From NCBI GenBank assembly GCA_947561395.2, contig OX387184.1, positions 43,266,766-43,330,765 on the forward strand: a stretch of 64,000 nt of DNA. Direction: 5' to 3'. Source of the DNA: Buxus sempervirens (taxonomy: Eukaryota > Streptophyta > Magnoliopsida > Buxales > Buxaceae). The position numbers and the translations under genes were made by a program. Positions 54,664-64,000 of this stretch are shown here, piece after piece. Under the pieces are notes generated by a model. The model saw only the letters and a program-made list of their open reading frames with translations, was not told where the DNA came from and did no database searches. Within the stretch, counting starts at the first letter, position 1. Every line of letters begins with the position of its first letter.

Positions 54664-57600
54664 TCATCCTCGAAATTTACCTTGTGGTTCTGGAAATAGG
54701 TCGGGATACTTTCTCTGCATTTCCGATTCCAATTCCCACGTAGCTTCCTCAGTTGTGTGGTTCTGCCAAAGTACTTTCACAAGTGGAATCACTTTAGTAC
54801 GAAGAACATGCTCCTTCCTGTCCAAAATCTCAACTAGATGCTCCTCATAAGTCAAGTCCCCTCGCACTACTATCGGCTCATGCTGAATGATATGAGTAGG
54901 GTCATGCACGTACTTCCTCAACATAGAAACATGGAATACGTCATGAACTCCTTCCAGCTATGTAGGTAAAGCCAATCTGTATGCTAATGGTCCCACTGTA
55001 CCCTTAATCTCGAACGGACCTATATATCTTGAAGCCAACTTGCCTTTCTTTCCAAATCTCTTGATTCCACGAGATGGTGATATCTTCAGAAATACCCAAT
55101 CACCAACTTCAAAATGCAAGTCTCTTCTTCTGGTATCTGCATAGCTCTTCTGATGACTTTGGGCTGTAAGCATGTTTCGCCTAATCTGATTCACCTTCTC
55201 AATGCTATCTTGTACAATCTGCGGCCCAATAAGTTGTCTTTCTCCAACTTCCACCCAGCACACTGGGGATCTACAAGGTCTGCCATAAAGTGCCTTAAAT
55301 GGTGCCATCTGAATACTCGCCTGATAGCTGTTATTATAGGCAAACTCCACCAATGGTAGATGCTGATTCCAACTGCCTCCCCAATCCATAACACAACATC
55401 TTAGCATATCTTCCAACGTCTGAATGGTACGCTCAGACTGCCCATCTGTCTGAGGATGATAGCTAGTGCTGAAATTAAGCTTAGTTCCTAAAGCTGCCTG
55501 AAATGCAAGCCAAAAGCGTGCTGTGAATCGTGCATCTCTGTCAGACACTATAGAAACTGGCACTCCATGAAGTCTCACTATCTCCCTGACATATAACTCA
55601 GCTAAGGACTTCAACGGCTGTGTAGTGCTCATAGGCAAGAAATGCGCAGACTTAGTCAGTTTATCCACGACAACCCATATAGCATCTTCTTTTTTTGCTG
55701 TCAATGGTAACCCAGATACAAAATCCATAGTTACATGCTCCCACTTCCACTCTGGAGTAGGAAGTGACTGAAGTAAACCAGGTGGTTTCTGATGTTCAGC
55801 CTTCACTTGCTGGCATATCAAACACTTTGCCACATACTCTGCAATCTCTCTCTTCATTCCTGACCACCAATAGATTTCTTTCAAGTTTTTGTACATCTTT
55901 GTACTTCCTGGGTGAACTGCATACCTCGATCTATGTCCCTCTGATAATATCTTCTCCTTAATCTCCTCATCAGATGGAACACAAATACGACCTCTATATC
56001 TCAATAGCCCATCTCTATCCGAAAAGTCTACAGCTGCCTTAGATCCTCTACTCATCATCTCCTTAGTCTGAATCAACTGTGGGTCAATCAGTTGTTTCTC
56101 CCGAATCAACTGAACCAAATCTGGTTCAATCTGAACACGAGCAACTCGGATCACTCCATCCTGCGGCATGCTAAACTCTCCCTGCCAATCTCTGACTGAA
56201 TCAATCAATCTACACTGGCTCATCATGAAAGCTGCTGAAGTAGCTACTTGATCATCAACTGAACTTTTTCTACTCAAAGCATCCGCCACTACGTTTGCTT
56301 TACCAGGGTGGTATTGCAAAGTGAACTTGAAATCCTTTAGCAGATCCATCCACCTTCGCTGCCTCATATTCAAGTCCCTCTGTGAAAACAGATATCTCAA
56401 ACTCTTATGATCAGAAAAGATCTCAAACTCTACCCCATAAATGAAATGCCTCCATAGCTTCAATGCAAAGACTATGGCTGCTAGCTCTAGATCGTGGGTA
56501 TGGTAGTTCCTCTCATGCGGCCTCAACAACCTCGAAGCATACGCTATAACTCTGCCCTGCTGCATCAATACACATCCCAAGCCTATCCTAGAAGCATCAC
56601 AATATACTGCAAATGCCTCATCCATGGATGGCACAATCAACACTAGTGCAGTAGCCAATCTCTGCTTCAATTCCTGGAAGCTCTGCTCACATTTTTCATC
56701 CCATAGGAACTTCACTGCCTTCTTGGTTAGATTAGACAAAGGTGCAGCTATACGCGAAAATCCTGCGATGAATCTCCTATAGTAACCTGCCATACCAAGG
56801 AAACTCCTGACCTCTGTTACTGTAGTAAGTCTAGGCCATTCTGCCACTGCCTTAACCTTCTCAGGGTCCACAAATATACCCTCTCCTGAGATAACATGAC
56901 CTAAGAAAGAAATTTGCCTTAGCCAAAACTGACACTTGCTAAATTTCCCATACAATCCGTGGTCTCTCAAAGTGTGCAATACTGCCTTCAAATGCCCTAC
57001 ATGTGCTTCTCGGGTCTTAGAATATACTAGGATGTCATCAATGAACACCACTACAAAACTGTCCAAGTATGCATGAAAAATCTTGTTCATGAAGTCCATG
57101 AAAACAGCTGGGGCATTGGTCAACCCAAAAGGCATAACCAAGAACTCATAATGCCCATAGCGTGTATGAAAAGCTGTCTTCTCTATGTCCTCCTCTGCCA
57201 CTCTCAACTGATGATATCCTGACCTCAAGTCTATCTTGGAGAACCAAGATGCTCCTCATAACTGGTCAAACAGGTCATCAATCCTAGGCAACGGATACTT
57301 GTTCTTCACTGTTACTTGATTCAGTTGCCTATAATCAATACACATCCTCATGCTCCCATCCTTCTTCTGTACAAATAAGACTGGAGCGCCCCACGGAGAC
57401 ATACTCGGTCTGATGAAACCTTTTTCTTGGAGCTCATCTAACTGCTTCTTAAGTTCCTCCTGTTCTGGTTTCGCAAGCCTATAGGGTGGTTTTGAAACTG
57501 GAGCCGTACCAGGCATCAACTGTATCCAGAACTCTACTCCTCTAGCAGGTGGTAATCCAGGTAAATCCTCTGGAAACACATCCGCAAACTCCTGTACAAC

Positions 57601-58091
57601 AGGTACATCGGAGATGACAAGGGTGTCACTCCTAAGCTCCTCTGCTATCACAGATGCTACCAGACCAATCCGCGACTTCAACCCCTCACATTTGAAACAA
57701 TGAGTGGTTTGATCTGGCCCTCTGACTATCACCGTACCCTCATAACAATCCAATGTCACATGGTGTCTACATAGCCAATCCATCCCCAATATCACATCAA
57801 AACCTCCGATGTCTAAGGCAATCAAATCACCAGACAACTCCAATCTACCCAATCTAATCATACAGTCTCTATACATATGCTCCACTCGGGTAGACTCTCC
57901 CAAAGGTGTGTGCACAGACAATGCAGTATCCAACCCAGTGGGTGACAAACCAATCCGTTGTGCACAAGTAGGTGATATAAATGAATGGGAAGCACCAGAA
58001 TCAAACAGAACACATGCTGATCTACCACAGATGAAAAGAATACCTCCAATCAACTCAGGTGCCTCGGGATCACCCTCAATATCCTCCATAC
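54664..58091 (-). pseudogene. pol: E7 pro-pol: protease, RT, RNase H, integrase, chromodomain; two nonsense codons
   Basis: One frame on the - strand. Protease active site DSGASHSF (about 58010); RT with [17 protein letters not shown], catalytic FIDD (about 57045-57034) and thumb; RNase H ([39 protein letters not shown]). Integrase has the zinc finger (about 55930-55800) and D,D,E core ([16 protein letters not shown], a following Glu), then a GPF-type segment (SRYIGPFEI). The C-terminal chromodomain (LVEILDRKE...VLWQNHTTEEATWE) would bind histone marks and guide insertion. Stops: TGA 57256-57258 (CGA expected) and TAG 54958-54960 (CAG expected). S3 separates it from gag at 58092. Confidence 0.93.
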
Positions 58092-58446
58092 TGTAACGCC
58101 CCGGATCCGTGTTGTTCAATAAAGATATAACACGTCTCACGGAGGTTAGGCAAGGATCGCTAATCAATTTATGATCGCTGGATAATCATATAGCTATAAC
58201 CTGACAGAGTGCACATTTCCATTTATGCAAAATTGTAACATTTAAACTGAACTAGAATCGTATGGTTCAACCCCAATTAAACTTTAATACATCTCAATTA
58301 ATTCAAAGTTCTCAAATTCAGAACAGATAACCTACTAGTCTAAGGAAGGTAATAGTAATCCTCCTCCCTATAAGCCTCAGCAGGATCTACCCCAGAAATC
58401 GCCTCACCACGAGTATCTGAAAAACAAACAAGACAAACAACGGAGT

Positions 58447-58462
58447 GAGATACGAATATCTC
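58447..58462 (-). promoter_or_regulatory. Conserved LTR hairpin GAGATA-TTCG-TATCTC (S3)
   Basis: A perfect stem identical to E4 26337-26352, on the opposite strand. Confidence 0.7.
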
Positions 58463-60542
58463 AGCGAGTAGCACATGCATACAGAAATAGTTGATCACAA
58501 TTTAAACTATGCATCGACAAACATCGAATACGGTTAAACGACCAACATCAATTCTCAAATCGAAATCAAGGCTTGTTCTAATCAAACAAATCACATCTCA
58601 GTTAAGTACGGCAACACATCAATTGGTCAATGTCATGACTATCGTTTAGTTGATAAATTAAGCATGCCAAGTAGACACTCCACACCTCCATGTACACAGT
58701 TCCGGCCTACTCAAGGTTTCGGATACTCTGAAATGACGGCCTACTCAGGGTTTCGTCATCCAATGCAGGCCTACTCCCCGGGTTTCTGCATTGACAACCA
58801 GGCCTACTCAGGGTTTCTGGCTGCTCTACACCGGTCGTGGCAACACACAAGGCCATGCAATTCCAACAACCAACAATAACATCACATTACTAAGCTTAAA
58901 CATCTGGATCCAGGACAAGCTAGACCAAAACAGTAAAACATCGTATAATCTCAATACCAATATCAAAGAAAAACCATTCATTTCATATCATGTAAAACTC
59001 ATCACCATTCATCACCTGTCCCTCTGGACCAAGCAGTACCTCAAGTACTTTCAGTATTTTCTCATTTCCGTAACACATGTCATTTGAAAGTAAAACTCAA
59101 TTCATTCATACCAAGGAAATCTTTACAATACATTTAAAGTTTCCAAACCAGTGAAACCAGAATAGAATAATTCCTCAATCAAAACAGTGTATAAAACAGA
59201 GGAAATGTAACTAGTAACTCTTAGTGGTTTGGTATCCGGCATAACATTCATAAATAACCTAAACTCAACTTGAAAGCTTTTAAGTAGTTCACTAAATTTT
59301 CCTCTAATAGTTTCCTAGGCAAAATAGATTCCCAGGGTTCCCAAACAAGTGAATAGTGAAGTGGTTTAATCCTCAAGTAACCCAAATACTCTTAGTTAAA
59401 TCAAATCTCCAATTCAGTAAGCAAAATAGGGTCTGCCGCTCACTTCCTGAGGTGGGCGCGAGGTGAGCGCCGGTCGGCGGTAAGGAAATGGGGTAAAATC
59501 GACCTACCGCTCACTCGACACTAGGTGAGCGCGAGCTGAGCGCCAGACGGGCGTGAGGTGGGCGCGAGATTCGCGCGAGATGAGCACCGGGTTTTCTGCT
59601 AAGCGCGAGCTGAGCGCCAGACGGGCGTGAGCTCGGCGGTGGGTGGTATTTAACGGGGCGCCTACCTCTTAGGTGAGCGCGAGGTGGGCGGATACCCCTG
59701 TGATTTTCATTTCTCTGTTATTCCAAGATCTAAATGACTGGCCGGTTTGTTTATCTCTGTAATTGTTCCACTACACTCCCAATACTCCCAGAAGACTTCC
59801 CAACCATATTTGGATTTAATCTAAACACTTTTAAATAAACGATAAAATTCAATCTCCGAACTCTGTTCATGTCATTTCCAGAAAACCAGAAAACCAGAAA
59901 CTCATACATCATTTGAGATACAAAACGTGCATCGAAATAAGCTCACGAAAACCTTAAACACAAAACCCAGTTGTAAATCAGTGCTACTCACCTGAATGCT
60001 GAATGCGCTTATTCCCGACTATATCAAAACCTCGGCCGATCACCACTCCGGCCACGCACGCGAATGAAGAATCTCTCCAAACAAAACTTCTTGAGCACAG
60101 AGAGATAACCCACTGAAGTTAAACTCCAAAATCCTTCCCTTAGCCTTTGTGATGCTTGTTCTACAGGAGCAGAGCCCTAATCGCCACTCCAGCCGAAATC
60201 GCTCAACTCTCCTGATACTCAGACTAGCGAAAAATGTTTCCGTAAGTATACGCGTATTTCGTTTAAAACCAAAAACCCTACTTTCCCTTATTTGCACATT
60301 TAACATTTACCTTGCGAGATGTATACGCCGGTCGATCAACCCTTTTAACCCCTTGATCCTATGCATGCTCGCCCACCGGAAACACTACATGTTCCGCATC
60401 CATTTACGTTAATAAGCACATAACTTTACTTTAATAATAATAATGATAATAATACGATTTTTCAGAAAAATGGCTATATAACACCTGTACATACGAGTAT
60501 GGGCTAAGCCCTCAAACCACAAAATCACCTGATAAACACAGT

Positions 60543-60567
60543 TATATATATATATATATATATATAT
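60543..60567. repeat. (TA)n microsatellite
   Basis: About 12 TA units near the U3 end of S3. Ordinary slippage repeat. Confidence 0.95.
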
Positions 60568-60622
60568 GAATAATAAATACACAAACAATAAAACTTACCA
60601 AAAATCAGGGTCTTACACATAC

Positions 60623-61847
60623 GATCAGGCTCACGCTCCTCATGTGCATCCACTGCATATACCCTCGCTGGCTGCGGCTACTAAGCAGGTACTGCCTGGC
60701 TCTGGCCTCCTCTCTGAACTGGTCCTCTGCCCTAGGGGTTCTACTTAACCGGTGCTCTCTGAGCTGGTTGCTGAAACTGCTGCCTCTGTGGAAAAGCAGG
60801 CGCGGTCTCTGGCTGTGGTAATGCCGGTCGTGGCACTGCTAACGGCTGATAACTAGAAGGGAACCGACAATCCGTGATCCTGTGACCTGCCTTACCGCAT
60901 CTGTAGCAGGTGCCCGGCGCTGCAACACATGGTCCAGGTACATGGTATCTACCACAACTGACACATGCCCTCGAAGCTGACCTATACTGTCCTCCTGCAG
61001 GCTCTGCCCTAGTCCAGTCTCTGGGTCTCTTGTTCCCACTAAGGAAACCTCTCTGATTTGCCGGCCTCATAGGCGGTCTAGCTCTGCTCTGGCTCGCTCT
61101 AGCCTCCAAGTCACTCTCAGCTCTAGTGGCTCTACGTACCACGTCCTTCAGTTCGGTGGATAGGAGTACTGTCAGCATACTCCTAATCTCAGGCTTCAGA
61201 CCCCGCTCAAAATGTGAAGTCAGCCTCCTCTCATCCTGTGTCATGTGAGGTGCAAATCGGGACAAGGCTGCAAATCTAGCCTCGTACTGAGCCACTGTCT
61301 GGCCTCCTTGAGTAATCTCCATAAATTCCCGCTCCTTCTTGAGCCGGACTTCCTCAGAAAAGTACTGGTCATAGAAGACCTCTCGGAATCTGTCCCATGT
61401 CATGTACGTAGCCTGTGGATCCTGCCTCTTTCTGGCTGTCCACCAGTGCACTGCCTCTCCCTCAAACAAGAATGCTGCCAAGCACACTCTCCGGTCCATA
61501 GGGCATCCCATAGCCTCAAAAATCCACTCGACTCGCATCAGCCATCTCTCAGCCTCCATAGGATCTGGTCATCCACTGAAGATAGGTGGATCCAATTTCC
61601 TGAACTACTCGAGATCCTTGGCAGTCTGTATGGCCCTCTCATGTACAGGCTCCTATCCATGACCATTGCCACCATTTCTGCCATTGCCATGCTAGCTCAG
61701 TCTCTCCTCTCTCTCCTTGGCAAGAAGCTCTGCCAAGCTGCTAACAACAGTCCATATATCACCCCCTGGAGGTGGTGGAGGTGGTGGAACATCCTGCTGC
61801 TCCTCCTCTATAGGATCAACTCTAGCACGCCTTCCCCTGCCAGCCAT
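60623..61847 (-). pseudogene. gag: E7 gag, with several TAG codons
   Basis: ATG 61847 (- strand) follows TTGTATTTTGCAG. The N-terminal 95 codons have TAGs (for example at LE*FRKL and FSG*PDP). The main open part 61559-60741 holds the gag core (RWLMRVEWIFEAMGCP, FEGEAVHWWTARKRQ, SHFERGLKPEIRSML) and an intact double knuckle (CVSCGRYHVPGPC, CYRCGKAGHRITDC). More TAGs occur in the Gln/Pro-rich tail to 60623. Allowing for S3 plus one 5-bp duplicate, the frame is the same as pro-pol. Confidence 0.88.
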
Positions 61848-61973
61848 CTGCAAAATACAATTTCACTTGTTAGAATCCAATAATTCTAGGGGTTCTATCT
61901 AGCGTACTCACAATCCCATTCCCCTAAAGTTTGGCCAATTCTAAGGTTAGGACCATTGCTCTAATACCAACTC
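61848..61973 (-). other. E7 leader with primer binding site and gag-proximal acceptor
   Basis: The - strand TGGTATTAGAGCAATGG at about 61969-61953 lies just inside the LTR; it is the iMet-type PBS with a C-to-T change. TTGTATTTTGCAG ends at the gag ATG and is shared with E2, E6 and, in related form, E4 and E5. Confidence 0.8.
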
Positions 61974-64000
61974 TGTAACGCCCCGAACCCGGGTCAGTGC
62001 AAACCGGCACCTAACCCGAACCCAGATCGCTACTGTAACAACCCCAATTTAGTTCAACAACCAAATCCGAGGTGTTACTGGCCCATATCAAATACAACAT
62101 CAATAACATACCAGACCAAAGAATTCAAAATCCATTCTCTTATTATACTATCAGAGTTGCGGAGACAAGTATGTGCGGAAGTGTAGTTCAAAATCCTCAA
62201 CTGAACATAAAGCTTGACCATCAATCAGTAATATCAAAGTCTGGTAAAATAACTGGGTACTATCTCTCTCATCTCCCAATACATCAACCCAATGAATAAT
62301 AATAGTCCAATCAAATGTACTAAGTCTATAGCATTAATCCACCTCAGACAAGATCTGGATAATAGTAATCCTCCGGTGAATACTCAGCTATCTCTCCCTG
62401 GAAGTCTAAGAGATCCCCCTCTCGCGTATCAGCTGAAAAAATGGAATAAAAGTAGGGTGAGATACGAATATCCCAGTAGGTAACACATGCACGATTAAAA
62501 AGTTAATATGAGTAAAGTAACAGTTCATGCACGATTAAGCAACATCGACTAATTTGGCTCGCATAATCATTTATATCATTTGTGAACACAAAACAGTTTG
62601 ATAAACAGTTCTAGAATGAATTTCAGCAATTTTTAATATAAGAATCCAATAGTCAAATCAGTAACATAATACACGCAATGCCAGGATGTACTAAACAGTC
62701 ACATCCGATCGATATCCCAATCACATGCGTCCCGCATGTATACAATAATAATACCATGTGTTATGATTTCAGTGTCATTGTAGGACTCACAAAGATAGAT
62801 AAACCTTTTGAGATGATTCTCAACCAATTGCTATACCACCGTGCGACTTAGGAGCAATGCTACTAATGATACTCAAGTCCCATGCAGTGCAGCTTAGACA
62901 AGAGCCGTAGTCACTGACTTATTGCACACGTACCCATCAGAGTTGGCATGTACCACCAGCATGCAGCACCAGAATCAATACATGGAGATGGTCGCTTATC
63001 CACATGTACAGGGAATCACCAGCGGCTCACCGGGGTGTCCCTCCAGACATAGGACCTTCCCAGACAAACTAACTTGCAAAGGAAGCGCGTCCATATAGGA
63101 GTAACTCAACCCAAATGACATATCCCTCAGCTATCTAGCCACGACTATGGATCCATAACCAGCTATGCCCACTAGACTCCAAAATTCCCTAAAGTATCAT
63201 ATTTCTATAAGGTTTGGTGCCTAGCGGCATATAATGGTTATATCTGTACATTTACTTCAATATTCGTTCATCTCAAATCTGAATTCTGAATTCTCTTTAT
63301 AATGTATTCTGATTTATAACGCCATTTAGAGGTGGTTTGATAATCAAAGTGTAGTTAGGCTTTTCCAAAATCACATTTCTCAATTACCTTTGAAACTTGG
63401 CAACTAATGTCCTAAATATCTCCCTAATTTATTTTTCTGTAAAACAGGGATTTAGATAGTTTATTTTGGCCTTAAAGTACCTTAATTAATCATTAAAATT
63501 GTCTAAAAACAGTTTAGAATTGAATTAGGTTCGAAATTATGAAAATATGGAATTTCTACTTAGAGCGCCTAGGATTGCTCAGGATCGCCCTGGCGGTCCC
63601 TAGTCAGCGGTAGTTCAATTTCGAGCGCCCGCGGTCCATCGTCTCGTGGTCTCCGGCGTCCTAAATTTTTATAACTAGTGCCGAGGAGCGCCGATGATCG
63701 CCGAGCATAGTCAAGGTCGGCGGTCATACAAAATCGAGCAGAAACAGTTCTAAATCATGATTTTTCTCGTCTAAACTCATTCTAATGTATTTATAACATG
63801 CTTATCTAGCTAAATACACCAATACATATAATAGGAACATGCGTTTGCGATTAAACGAAGGAAAATCCAATTTCTGAAAGCAAAACGATGTCACCTAGCT
63901 TTTATTCGTGCGTTCCTCTTCTTCTCTTCTGAACAGCAACACTCCGATCCCTCTACAGTTGCAAAGCAACACTCAGAGCAAGGTAACCTGGTCTTCCTCC
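61974..64000 (-). repeat. E7 5' LTR, continues beyond window
   Basis: It aligns with 52281-54308 from end to end with only scattered substitutions and one or two short indels (for example near 63085 and 63285). It contains the same hairpin (62459-62474), acceptor (62433), island (63560-63725) and donor (63894). Confidence 0.95.

Larger units (their letters stand above)
58092..60617 (-). repeat. S3: solo LTR (2.53 kb) in E7, TSD CATAC
   Basis: It is flanked by perfect CATAC duplications (58087-58091 and 60618-60622). On the plus strand it begins TGTAACGCCCCGGATCCGTG, the complement of the E4 LTR end, so it is an E4-family LTR. It has donor-like CAG|GTGAGTAGC (- strand, 59991), a GC-rich island of GAGCGC/GGGCGCGA (59695-59435), CCTGAGTAGGCC repeats (58690-58815), hairpin (58447-58462), acceptor TTTGTTTTTCAG (58417) and a frame ending EEDYYYLP. 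A (TA)n run is at 60543-60567. Confidence 0.92.
52281..64000 (-). mobile_element. E7: nearly complete Tekay/Del chromovirus, right end outside window
   Basis: Both LTRs are present in - orientation (52281-54639 and 61974 to the edge) and differ by only about 1-2 percent by eye over 2.0 kb. Between them are PBS, gag, protease, RT, RNase H, integrase, chromodomain and polypurine tract. gag-pol is one frame once S3 is discounted. The bases left of it are CTCGT (52276-52280), the expected target duplication; the other copy is outside. It is inserted in E3 and is the least decayed element here, yet still has several nonsense codons. Confidence 0.93.

Noticed and set aside
60149-60412. ORFs near 60040-60412 on both strands in S3
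   Set aside because: LTR leader sequence; the frames do not continue into the conserved post-acceptor frame.

Overview
The window is a block of nested plant LTR retrotransposons. I see no ordinary host gene, rRNA or tRNA. A seed-plant nuclear genome is indicated by the lineages: Tat/Ogre-type Ty3/gypsy elements with a second (archaeal-like) RNase H, Tekay/Del-type chromoviruses with a terminal chromodomain, and plant mobile domain (PMD) proteins. The species cannot be read from the sequence. Element names used below: E1-E7 are elements, S1-S3 solo LTRs.

Layout. (1) 1-17121: E1, a + strand Tat-lineage element whose 5' end lies outside the window. It has a decayed gag-pro-pol (251-7469), then two antisense PMD genes (8446-10272 with one intron; 10690-13592 with six coding exons), then a polypurine tract and 3' LTR (15323-17121). 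(2) 17122-24215: E2, a - strand Tekay element that E1 interrupts in its integrase and S1 (18098-21120) interrupts in its RNase H. (3) 24216-33077: E4, a + strand Tekay element with an odd left junction, host to E5 (27885-31556, a deletion derivative), its 3' half lost. (4) 33078-34541: E6, a - strand Tekay gag/protease fragment. (5) 34542-38937: two related + strand LTRs, A and B, both incomplete. (6) 38938-52280: E3, a + strand Ogre-like element with a 3.5 kb LTR, PBS, a sense PMD ORF1 split by S2 (44361-47191), tandem repeats, and gag. (7) 52281-64000: E7, the youngest-looking element, a - strand Tekay inserted after E3 gag. Its gag-pol is a single frame split by S3 (58092-60617), and its 5' LTR runs off the right edge.

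What stands out. The PMD protein family occurs in both Tat elements at opposite positions and orientations: antisense after pol in E1, sense before gag in E3. In E1 the same TACGGGC/GCCCGTA inverted motif sits upstream of both antisense genes and in the LTR U3. E3 has a different palindrome array directly upstream of its LTR TATA box. The Tekay LTRs, though very diverged, share a splice-donor-like site, a GC-rich GAGCG-type island, and a pyrimidine-rich CAG acceptor, in that order; most also carry a UUCG-loop hairpin just before the acceptor, and several a short frame ending in an EEDY-type peptide after it. Most nonsense codons are TAG where a paralogue or the frame predicts CAG, which fits deamination of methylated CHG sites.

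All calls rest on reading the sequence and comparing copies inside the window. No database search or alignment program was run.
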